Positions 24,200-31,197 of a stretch of DNA of 49,230 nt are shown here, piece after piece. The stretch spans positions 240,467-289,696 of the forward strand of contig NZ_BQUN01000098.1 of NCBI RefSeq assembly GCF_026008495.1, read 5' to 3'. The position numbers were made by a program, and so were the translations under genes. The stretch is from Streptomyces sp. A012304. Lineage in GTDB: Bacteria > Actinomycetota > Actinomycetes > Streptomycetales > Streptomycetaceae. How positions within the stretch are numbered: position 1 is the stretch's first letter; the number at the start of each line of letters is the position of its first letter. The notes beneath the pieces are model-generated. The model was not told the DNA's origin, searched no databases, and was given only the letters and a program-made list of their open reading frames with translations.

Positions 24200-24222
24200 T
24201 TGTCAGTGGCGGGTCGTACGGT
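24200..24222 (+). promoter_or_regulatory. PafBC/RecA-NDp-type DNA-damage promoter of uvrB
   Basis: TTGTCAGTGGC (24200-24210), 6 nt, TACGGT (24217-24222). The 11-nt block is a perfect match, and the spacing is exact. The uvrB ATG is 7 nt downstream, so transcription probably starts at or next to the start codon. Confidence 0.9.
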
Positions 24223-24229
24223 GGATGGC

Positions 24230-26377
24230 ATGCGGCCCGTTTCCCAGATCGAACGCACGGTGGCGCCCTTCGAGGTCGTCAGCCCCTACCAGCCCAGCGG
24301 CGACCAGCCGGCGGCCATCGCCGAGCTGGCCCAGCGCATCGAGGCCGGTGAGAAGGACGTCGTCCTCCTGGGCGCGACCGGCACCGGCAAGTCCGCCACC
24401 ACCGCGTGGATGATCGAGAAGCTCCAGCGCCCCACGCTCGTGATGGCGCCGAACAAGACGCTGGCCGCCCAGCTGGCCAACGAGTTCCGTGAGCTGCTGC
24501 CGAACAACGCGGTCGAGTACTTCGTCTCGTACTACGACTACTACCAGCCCGAGGCGTACGTCCCCCAGTCGGACACCTACATCGAGAAGGACTCCTCGAT
24601 CAACGAGGAGGTGGAGCGACTGCGCCACTCCGCGACCAACTCGCTGCTCACCCGCCGCGATGTCGTCGTGGTCGCCTCCGTCTCCTGCATCTACGGCCTC
24701 GGTACGCCGCAGGAGTACGTGGACCGCATGGTCCCGCTGAAGGTCGGCGAGGAGATCGACCGCGACGAGCTGCTGCGCCGCTTCGTGGACATCCAGTACA
24801 CGCGCAACGACATGGCGTTCACCCGCGGCACCTTCCGGGTGCGGGGCGACACCATCGAGATCTTCCCGGTGTACGAGGAGCTCGCCGTCCGCATCGAGAT
24901 GTTCGGGGACGAGATCGAGGCCCTGTCCACCCTCCACCCGGTCACCGGCGAGATCATCAGCGACGACGAGCAGCTGTACGTCTTCCCGGCCTCCCACTAC
25001 GTCGCCGGCCCCGAGCGGCTTGAGCGGGCCGTCAACGACATCGAGAAGGAGCTGGGCGAGCGCCTGGCCGAGCTGGAGAAGCAGGGCAAGCTCCTGGAGG
25101 CCCAGCGCCTGCGCATGCGCACCACCTACGACATCGAGATGCTCCGCCAGATCGGCTCCTGCTCCGGCGTGGAGAACTACTCGATGCACTTCGACGGCCG
25201 CTCGCCCGGCTCCCCGCCCAACACGCTGCTCGACTACTTCCCGGACGACTTCCTGCTCGTCATCGACGAGTCCCATGTCACCGTCCCGCAGATCGGCGCG
25301 ATGTACGAGGGCGACGCCTCCCGCAAGCGCACCCTCGTCGAGCACGGCTTCCGTCTGCCGTCCGCCCTGGACAACCGGCCTCTGAAGTGGGAGGAGTTCC
25401 AGGAGCGCATCGGGCAGACCGTCTATCTGTCGGCGACCCCCGGCACCTACGAGCTCTCGCGCGGCGACGGCGTCGTGGAGCAGATCATCCGCCCCACCGG
25501 CCTCGTCGACCCCCAGGTCGTCGTCAAGCCCACCGAGGGCCAGATCGACGACCTTGTGCACGAGATCCGCACGCGCGTGGAGAAGGACGAACGCGTCCTG
25601 GTCACCACCCTCACCAAGAAGATGGCCGAGGACCTCACCGACTACTTCCTGGAACTCGGCATCCAGGTCCGCTACCTGCACAGCGACGTCGACACGCTGC
25701 GCCGCGTCGAACTGCTGCGCGAGCTGCGCAGTGGCGAGTTCGACGTCCTCGTCGGCATCAACCTGCTGCGTGAGGGCCTCGACCTGCCCGAGGTGTCCCT
25801 GGTGGCGATCCTCGACGCCGACAAGGAGGGCTTCCTGCGCTCCGGCACCTCCCTGATCCAGACCATCGGCCGCGCCGCGCGCAACGTCTCCGGCCAGGTC
25901 CACATGTACGCCGACAAGATCACCCCGGCGATGGAGCGGGCCATCGAGGAGACCAACCGCCGCCGCGACAAGCAGATCGCCTACAACAAGGCCAACGGCA
26001 TCGACCCACAGCCGCTCCGCAAGAAGATCAACGACATCGTCGCGCAGATCGCCCGTGAGGAGATCGACACCGAGCAGCTGCTCGGCTCCGGCTACCGGGC
26101 GAAGAAGGACGGCCGGGGCACCAAGGCCCCGGTGCCCTCGCTGGGCGACAAGGCGGCCAAGGGCGCCAAGTCCGCCAAGGCCGCGAAGGGCAAGGCCAAG
26201 GAGACGGTCCCGACCGACCGTCCCGCGGCCGAACTCGCCGAGCAGATCGAGGAGATGACCGAGCGTATGCGGGCCGCCGCGGCGGACCTCCAGTTCGAGG
26301 TCGCCGCCCGACTGCGCGACGAGGTCTCCGAGATGAAGAAGGAACTGCGTCAGATGAAGGAGGCCGGTTTGGCCTGA
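24230..26377 (+). CDS. uvrB: Excinuclease ABC subunit B
   Basis: 715 residues. ATG 24230 gives the conserved start (MRPVSQIERTVAPFEVVSPYQPSGDQP); a TTG at 24200 lies inside the promoter. UvrB is the damage-verifying helicase of nucleotide excision repair. Walker A is GATGTGKS (residues 48-55), the beta-hairpin region is YYDYYQPEAYVPQSDTYIEK, and Walker B is LLVIDESHVT. The helicase motif VI region is QTIGRAARN, and the UvrC-binding UVR helix pair lies near the C-terminus (QIEEMTERMRAAAADLQFEV). A Lys/Ala-rich linker precedes the UVR motif. Confidence 0.98.
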   Translation: MRPVSQIERTVAPFEVVSPYQPSGDQPAAIAELAQRIEAGEKDVVLLGATGTGKSATTAWMIEKLQRPTLVMAPNKTLAAQLANEFRELLPNNAVEYFVSYYDYYQPEAYVPQSDTYIEKDSSINEEVERLRHSATNSLLTRRDVVVVASVSCIYGLGTPQEYVDRMVPLKVGEEIDRDELLRRFVDIQYTRNDMAFTRGTFRVRGDTIEIFPVYEELAVRIEMFGDEIEALSTLHPVTGEIISDDEQLYVFPASHYVAGPERLERAVNDIEKELGERLAELEKQGKLLEAQRLRMRTTYDIEMLRQIGSCSGVENYSMHFDGRSPGSPPNTLLDYFPDDFLLVIDESHVTVPQIGAMYEGDASRKRTLVEHGFRLPSALDNRPLKWEEFQERIGQTVYLSATPGTYELSRGDGVVEQIIRPTGLVDPQVVVKPTEGQIDDLVHEIRTRVEKDERVLVTTLTKKMAEDLTDYFLELGIQVRYLHSDVDTLRRVELLRELRSGEFDVLVGINLLREGLDLPEVSLVAILDADKEGFLRSGTSLIQTIGRAARNVSGQVHMYADKITPAMERAIEETNRRRDKQIAYNKANGIDPQPLRKKINDIVAQIAREEIDTEQLLGSGYRAKKDGRGTKAPVPSLGDKAAKGAKSAKAAKGKAKETVPTDRPAAELAEQIEEMTERMRAAAADLQFEVAARLRDEVSEMKKELRQMKEAGLA

Positions 26378-26450
26378 CGCGGGGGCGCGGACCGGCCGTC
26401 GTACGCACTGTGTTGCAAGAACGACACAAAGTGCGGGCCTGGGTACGGCA

Positions 26451-26473
26451 CTGTCAGTGCCCTTGCGTAGGGT
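26451..26473 (+). promoter_or_regulatory. PafBC/RecA-NDp-like promoter upstream of terD
   Basis: CTGTCAGTGCC (26451-26461), 6 nt, TAGGGT (26468-26473). It differs from the consensus at two bases of the 11-nt block and has a perfect -10. The spacing is exact. The GTG start of terD is 56 nt further on, leaving a leader with a GAGGGG ribosome site. Confidence 0.78.
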
Positions 26474-26529
26474 TTTCGTCAACCGCGGGTTCGCGGCAAC
26501 AGGGGACAGCTCGAGAGGGGAATCAGCGC

Positions 26530-27108
26530 GTGACCGTCAACATGACCAAGGGTCAGGCCATCAGTCTGCAGAAGAACGACGGAGGCAGCCTGACCGCGGT
26601 GCGCATGGGTCTCGGCTGGCAGGCGGCCCCCCGGCGCGGCCTGTTCGGCTCCCGCACCCGGGAGATCGACCTCGACGCCTCCGCCGTGCTGTTCGCGGAC
26701 AAGCAGCCGGTCGACGTCGTCTTCTTCCGTCACCTGGTGAGCGACGACGGCTCCGTCCGGCACACCGGTGACAACCTCGTCGGCGGCGTGGGCCAGGGCG
26801 GCGACGACGAGGCGATCCTCGTCGACCTGAGCCGCGTCCCGGTCCACATCGACCAGATCGTCTTCACCGTGAACTCCTTCACGGGCCAGACCTTCCAGGA
26901 GGTGCAGAACGCGTTCTGCCGCCTGGTCGACGAGACCAACGGCCAGGAGCTCGCGCGCTACACGCTCGCCGGCGGCGGCGCCTACACCGCGCAGATCATG
27001 GCCAAGGTCCACCGCGTCGGCAGCGGCTGGAACATGACGGCCCTGGGCGCCCCGGCGAACGGCCGGACCTTCCAGGACCTGATGCCCGCGATCCTGCCGG
27101 CGCTGTAG
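26530..27108 (+). CDS. terD: TerD-family stress protein
   Basis: 192 residues from GTG 26530, with GAGGGG about 9 nt upstream; an in-frame ATG at 26542 is the alternative. It is a single TerD domain, which binds calcium in characterised relatives. Conserved acidic loops include EIDLDASAVLFADK (about residues 43-56), VGQGGDDEAILVDLSRVP (about 88-105) and the strand IVFTVNSFTGQTFQEVQNAFCRL. TerD proteins belong to the tellurite/stress Ter system with TerC, whose gene follows. A 57-bp gap separates it from the TerD-ATPase fusion gene, so the two probably share the upstream promoter. Confidence 0.94.
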   Translation: MTVNMTKGQAISLQKNDGGSLTAVRMGLGWQAAPRRGLFGSRTREIDLDASAVLFADKQPVDVVFFRHLVSDDGSVRHTGDNLVGGVGQGGDDEAILVDLSRVPVHIDQIVFTVNSFTGQTFQEVQNAFCRLVDETNGQELARYTLAGGGAYTAQIMAKVHRVGSGWNMTALGAPANGRTFQDLMPAILPAL

Positions 27109-27165
27109 CCGACCGGGCGAGCGGCACACCACAACACCACACGCGACACAGGGGGACGACAGGCG

Positions 27166-29166
27166 ATGACGGCCGAGCTGGTGCGGGGGCAGAACCACCC
27201 GCTCTCCCAGGTCCGCCTCGAGATCAGGATCTCGGCCGGCACGCCGATCGTGGCCGCGGCCGCGCTCAGCGACGAGAACGGCAAGATCCACGGCGTGGAG
27301 TGGGTGGCCCACCCGGGCGCACCCACCCTGCCCGGCCTGGAGGTCTCCCGGCAGCCGGCCGCCGATCACCGGCTCGCGGTGGACCTGGACGCCGTCGCGG
27401 AGGCCGTGCACCGCGTCAGCGTGCTGCTCGCCCTGCCCATGACCGCCGGGGCACCGCTGAGCTTCGGCTCCCTCGCCTCTCCCTTCGTCGCCGTCACCGC
27501 CCTCGACGGCACGGAGATCGCCAGCTACACCCTGACCGGCCTGGACGCCGAATCGGCCGTCGTCGCCCTGGAGTTGTACCGGCGCCAGGGAGCCTGGAAG
27601 GTGCGCGCGGTCGGCCAGGGCTACGCCGGAGGCCTCGCCGAACTCTTCACCGACCAGGGCCTGCCGCAGGCGCGGCAGCTCGCGGCCGCTGTCCACGAAG
27701 CCGTGGCACAGGGCGTGGCCCGCTCGGTGGCGACACCGCCGCCGCACACGGCCGACGGTGACCGCTCGCGTCAGGCGGCCACCTCCGCGCTCGGCCCGGA
27801 CCAGAGCGGTTCCCCGTACGGCGGACAGGGCGGCACGGGCCCGTACGGGGCGACCCAGGGCGGTCACAGCACCCAGACGCCGCAGGGCTACACCGCAGGA
27901 CCCACGCCGTCGGCCACCACCCCGCCGACACCGCCGTCCCCGCCCACGGCCGGCGGCCCGATCGACTACAGCCACCCGCGTCGGCGCAACACCCCTCCGC
28001 CGCCCCCGCCGACCGCGCCCCCGGCCCAGCCCGGGCAGCCCCCTCGGCCCGTCGCGGGGGACGCGACCGGCTGGTCCATGGAGGAGCGCCTCTACAACCA
28101 GGTCTGGGGCATGTTCGAGGACCTGGCCCGCACCGCGGCCGCGTACCGCAGTGCCGTCGACTTCGCCGACACGCGTATGGAGAAGGAACTCGACGAGGTC
28201 CTGTCCGACCCGCGCAGCCGGATCGGCGGCCAGGGCGACGCCGCCCGGGAGGCGGCTCGAGCCAAGCACACCCAGCTCGTGGACCAGGCCCGGCAGGTTC
28301 TGGACCGCGACCTTGCCCAGCTCGCCGCCGAGGCCGACGTCGTCGAGCCCGCTCTGCCCCCTGCCTACGCGCGCTGGGACAACCCGGTGTGGCAGGGCTA
28401 CCGGGTGCCCATGGAGATGCCCATGGCCCTGCGCCTGGGCGACCTCCACCTGCCGGAGAGTGACCGGCTGCGCATACCGATGCTGATGCGCCTGCCGCTC
28501 GAGCGGGGCCTGTGGATCGACAGCGGGCGGACGGGCTCCTCCGACGGCACCTTCGCCGACTCCCACGAGCTGCGCCGCCTCGCTCTGGACGCGGCCGTGG
28601 CGCACACGGCCCGACTGCTCGCGGTGCATCCGGCGGGCGAGTTCACCGTGCACGTCATCGACCCGGCGGGCTCGGGCGCGCAGGCGCTCGCACCGCTCGC
28701 GCAGAGCGGCGTGCTCGCGGCTCCGCCGGCCGTCGGCGCGGCCGGTGTGGCGGACGTCCTGAGCCGGCTCACGCAGCGCGTCGACCTGGTGCAGATGGCG
28801 GTGCGCGGCGGCGCGGCCGATTCGCTCCCGCCCGGCTTCGACACCTCCCAGCAGCTCCTGGTGATCAACGACTTCCCGCACGGCTTCGACGACCGCGCCG
28901 TGACCCAGCTGCGCTATCTCGCCGACGAGGGCCCGTCGGTCGGCGTCCACCTGATGATGGTCGCCGACCGGGAGGACGCCGCCGGTTACGGTCCGTTGCT
29001 GGACCCGCTGTGGCGCGGGCTGATGCGGCTGACGCCGGTCGCCGACGACCACCTGGCCGACCCCTGGGTGGGGCATGCCTGGACGTACGAGCCGGCGCTC
29101 GTGCCGCCCGGGAGCCAGGTGCTGCACCAGGTCCTCGCCCAGGTCGCGGCGGCTCGGCGTCCGTGA
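27166..29166 (+). CDS. TerD-like domain fused to an FtsK-like ATPase module
   Basis: 666 residues. Residues 1-180 form a TerD-like domain (VRLEIRISAGTPIVAAAALS, VHRVSVLLALPMTAGAPLSF, VVALELYRRQGAWKVRAVGQGYAGG). Residues ~195-305 are a Gly/Gln/Thr/Pro-rich disordered linker. Residues ~305-400 are helical and probably coiled-coil (MEERLYNQVWGMFEDLARTA). The C-terminal ~270 residues resemble an FtsK/SpoIIIE-type P-loop domain: VHVIDPAGSGAQALAPLA and a Walker B-like QLLVINDFPHGFDD with VGVHLMMVADRE. The expected Walker A segment (LWIDSGRTGSSDGTF) lacks GK[ST], so ATP hydrolysis is doubtful. The fusion ties the Ter system to a DNA- or membrane-pumping ATPase fold. Confidence 0.85.
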   Translation: MTAELVRGQNHPLSQVRLEIRISAGTPIVAAAALSDENGKIHGVEWVAHPGAPTLPGLEVSRQPAADHRLAVDLDAVAEAVHRVSVLLALPMTAGAPLSFGSLASPFVAVTALDGTEIASYTLTGLDAESAVVALELYRRQGAWKVRAVGQGYAGGLAELFTDQGLPQARQLAAAVHEAVAQGVARSVATPPPHTADGDRSRQAATSALGPDQSGSPYGGQGGTGPYGATQGGHSTQTPQGYTAGPTPSATTPPTPPSPPTAGGPIDYSHPRRRNTPPPPPPTAPPAQPGQPPRPVAGDATGWSMEERLYNQVWGMFEDLARTAAAYRSAVDFADTRMEKELDEVLSDPRSRIGGQGDAAREAARAKHTQLVDQARQVLDRDLAQLAAEADVVEPALPPAYARWDNPVWQGYRVPMEMPMALRLGDLHLPESDRLRIPMLMRLPLERGLWIDSGRTGSSDGTFADSHELRRLALDAAVAHTARLLAVHPAGEFTVHVIDPAGSGAQALAPLAQSGVLAAPPAVGAAGVADVLSRLTQRVDLVQMAVRGGAADSLPPGFDTSQQLLVINDFPHGFDDRAVTQLRYLADEGPSVGVHLMMVADREDAAGYGPLLDPLWRGLMRLTPVADDHLADPWVGHAWTYEPALVPPGSQVLHQVLAQVAAARRP

Positions 29167-29239
29167 CCTGGGCCACCTCGGCGCACCTCCACCACACCTT
29201 CACCAAGTATCCGTAAAGCGGCCCTGACCAGGTGTTTTG

Positions 29240-29290
29240 AGCTTTCTTTTGCCAATCGCTTTACCAATCCTTGGTGATTGGGGTACTGTC
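29240..29290 (+). promoter_or_regulatory. Probable promoter of the terC riboswitch transcript
   Basis: An AT-rich stretch, unusual for the window, precedes the aptamer. It holds a repeated CCAATC (29252 and 29264) and the inverted repeat CCAATC-N6-GATTGG (29264-29281). A TTGG-type element with GGTACTGT just before the riboswitch could serve as -35 and -10. The exact elements are uncertain. Confidence 0.45.
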
Positions 29291-29296
29291 TTTCCT

Positions 29297-29470
29297 ACGG
29301 AGGGGAGTACTCCCTGTCTGCTGCGGCGTACCCGTCAATACGGATCAGGCCAGATCCCGGGGCGTCGGCCCGTGTGGTTCCATGCGCGCACTGCGCACCG
29401 GGACCCGGGGTGGAAGAGACCTCCGGCAGCGCGACGACGCTGATTACCTGCCGTTACGTACTGCCGGAGG
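29297..29470 (+). promoter_or_regulatory. yybP-ykoY (Mn2+) riboswitch controlling terC
   Basis: The leader has the yybP-ykoY hallmarks: 5' strand ACGGAGGGGAGTA (29297-29309), an internal GTCAATACG loop (29333-29341), and the closing AAGAGACCTCCGG (29414-29426). P1 is formed by CGGAGG (29298-29303) and CCTCCG (29420-29425). The P1 3' strand extends to CCTCCGGCAG (29420-29429), which is perfectly complementary over 10 nt to CTGCCGGAGG (29461-29470), the terC Shine-Dalgarno. Aptamer closure and ribosome-site masking are therefore mutually exclusive: metal binding should free the site and turn terC on. This family senses Mn2+ and often controls TerC/Alx-type exporters. Confidence 0.85.
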
Positions 29471-29474
29471 CGCA

Positions 29475-30476
29475 GTGGATGTTTCCGTGGGCCTGTGGGT
29501 CCTCACCATCGTGGGCCTTGCCGCCCTCATCGCGGTCGACTTCTTCATCGGTCGCAAGCCGCACGACGTATCTATCAAGGAAGCCGGCATCTGGACGGTC
29601 GTCTGGATCGTCCTGGCCGCACTCTTCGGGCTCGGACTGCTCGTCTTCGGCGGCGGTCAGCCGGCCGGTGAGTTCTTCGCCGGCTTCATCACCGAGAAGT
29701 CGCTGAGCGTCGACAACCTCTTCGTCTTCGTCCTGATCATGGCGAAGTTCGCGGTCCCGTCGCAGTACCAGCAGCGGGTCCTGCTCATCGGCGTGCTCAT
29801 AGCCCTGGTCCTGCGGGCGATCTTCATCGCCGCGGGTGCCGCGATCCTCGCCAGCTTCTCGTGGGTCTTCTACCTCTTCGGCGCCTTCCTGATCTGGACC
29901 GCCTGGAAGCTCATCCAGGAGGCCCGGGCCGACGAGGAGGACGAGGACTACGAGGAGAACAAGCTGCTCAAGGCCGCCGAGCGCCGGTTCGGGGTCGCCG
30001 ACCGCTACCACGGCACCAAGCTGTGGATCGAGCAGAACGGCAAGCGGGTCATGACGCCGATGCTGGTCGTCATGCTCGCGATCGGCACCACCGACGTGCT
30101 CTTCGCCCTGGACTCCATCCCCGCGATCTTCGGCCTCACGCAGGACCCGTACATCGTCTTCACGGCCAACGCGTTTGCTCTGATGGGTCTGCGGCAGCTG
30201 TACTTCCTCATCGGCGGCCTGCTGAAGAAGCTGGTCCACCTCAGCTACGGCCTGTCGATCATCCTCGGCTTCATCGGCGTCAAGCTGGTGCTGCACGCGC
30301 TGCACGAGTCCGGGGTCCACGTCCCCGAGATCAGCATCCCGGTCTCGCTCGGCGTCATCTGCTCCGTCCTGATCGTCACCACGATCACCAGCCTGCGGGC
30401 GTCCCGCAAGCAGGAGGCGGCCGAGGAGGCGCAGAGCGCGAGCGAAGGCGCTCCGAAGGACAGCATCGACGTCTGA
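29475..30476 (+). CDS. terC: TerC-family membrane protein, probable metal (Mn2+) exporter
   Basis: 333 residues from GTG 29475, 4 nt after GGAGG. There are about eight hydrophobic segments. Family motifs: FIGRKPHDVSIKEAGIWTVVW near the N-terminus, the acidic intramembrane EKSLSVDNLFVFVLI, and the mirrored TTDVLFALDSIPAIFG (residues ~213-228) with the key Asp residues. A charged cytoplasmic loop (EARADEEDEDYEENK) lies between the halves. In other bacteria TerC/Alx proteins export Mn2+ or supply metals to exported proteins. The upstream riboswitch fits manganese-dependent expression. A Ser/Glu-rich tail follows the last helix. Confidence 0.95.
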   Translation: MDVSVGLWVLTIVGLAALIAVDFFIGRKPHDVSIKEAGIWTVVWIVLAALFGLGLLVFGGGQPAGEFFAGFITEKSLSVDNLFVFVLIMAKFAVPSQYQQRVLLIGVLIALVLRAIFIAAGAAILASFSWVFYLFGAFLIWTAWKLIQEARADEEDEDYEENKLLKAAERRFGVADRYHGTKLWIEQNGKRVMTPMLVVMLAIGTTDVLFALDSIPAIFGLTQDPYIVFTANAFALMGLRQLYFLIGGLLKKLVHLSYGLSIILGFIGVKLVLHALHESGVHVPEISIPVSLGVICSVLIVTTITSLRASRKQEAAEEAQSASEGAPKDSIDV

Positions 30477-30503
30477 CCACGCACGACGTAGGAAGAACCA
30501 CCC

Positions 30504-30544
30504 CCGGAAGCGGTGCTCGGCGAATCGCCGGTCACCGCTTCCGG
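30504..30544 (+). terminator. Strong hairpin terminator after terC
   Basis: CCGGAAGCGGTG (30504-30515) and CACCGCTTCCGG (30533-30544) form a perfect 12-bp stem with a 17-nt loop that can fold further (GGCGA/TCGCC). It begins 27 bp after the terC stop. Confidence 0.85.
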
Positions 30545-30603
30545 TGCTTCGTTGGTGCGGAGGCGCACCCGCCCGGGGGCGTCACGACCGGGTGGAGGTC
30601 ACC

Positions 30604-30733
30604 ATGGGCACATCGACGAAGTCCGTGCAGATCATCGACTTCGAGACCGACCGCATCGACGACGTGCGGGCACTGGCCGAAGAGCTGAACGAGCGCCTGG
30701 CGGGCCGCGCCGGCGGCCGTCCGGGACGGCATG
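30604..30733 (+). pseudogene. 5' fragment of a small conserved protein gene
   Basis: An ATG at 30604, preceded by GGAGG, opens a frame whose first ~38 residues (GTSTKSVQIIDFETDRIDDVRALAEELNERL) look like the beginning of a family of small Streptomyces proteins that start with a QIIDFxTDR segment. After about 30715 the frame turns into Arg/Gly-rich nonsense, and another frame carries antiporter sequence. The gene has therefore lost its 3' part at the same junction that removed the 5' part of the caxA remnant. The family assignment is from memory of similar N-termini and is tentative. Confidence 0.6.
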
Positions 30734-31149
30734 TTCCGGACCCTCGGCATGGCTCTGATCGGCGTGGTGGGCCTCGCCAAGGGCGTCTCGCCCACGATCG
30801 AGTCCGGGGTGGAGGCGGCCGGGCTGCGCCACGCCGTCGTCGGTGTGATCATCGCGCTGCTCGTGCTGCTCCCCGAGACCATCGCCGCACTGCGCTCCGC
30901 TCGCCGTGACCGTCTCGCGCTCGGCTCCGCGATGGCCAGTATCGGCCTGACCATCCCCGCCGTCGCCCTGGCCTCCGTCTGGCTCTCCGGCCCGCTCGTC
31001 CTCGGCCTCGGCGCGATCCACATGGTGCTGCTGGCACCGACGGTCGTGGTCAGCTCCCTGACGGTCGTGCCAGGCCGGGGGACACCGCTCCAGGGCGGGG
31101 TGCATCTGGTGCTGTTGCGGCCTACCTGGAACTGGCGATCAACCCGTAG
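30731..31149 (+). pseudogene. Remnant of a Ca2+/H+ antiporter (CaxA/ChaA type) gene
   Basis: Only the C-terminal third of a cation antiporter survives: GLAKGVSPTIESGVEAAGL, VVGVIIALLVLLPETIAALRSARRDRL, LGSAMASIGLTIPAVALAS and VVPGRGTPLQGGVHLVLL. Three lesions are visible. The 5' two thirds are missing. A short in-frame loss seems to lie between RRDRL and LGSAMA. A single-base deletion near 31117 shifts the frame, because the expected ending AYLELAINP-stop is intact in another frame at 31120-31149. It sits after terC, so an ion-homeostasis gene may once have belonged to this cluster. Confidence 0.8.
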
Positions 31150-31197
31150 CGCAGCGCCCGCCACCCACCGGCGGCTCACCCCGCCGCCACCGCCTTC

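Noticed and set aside
24200..24202. TTG as uvrB start
   Set aside because: It lies inside the damage promoter; ATG 24230 matches the UvrB family start.
24203..26482. Long open frame on the minus strand opposite uvrB
   Set aside because: It is antisense to a gene with all UvrB motifs, has Leu/Val/Asp-rich shadow composition and no domain. Such frames are common at this GC content.
26479..29127. 882-codon open frame opposite terD and the fusion gene
   Set aside because: Shadow of two well-supported plus-strand genes.
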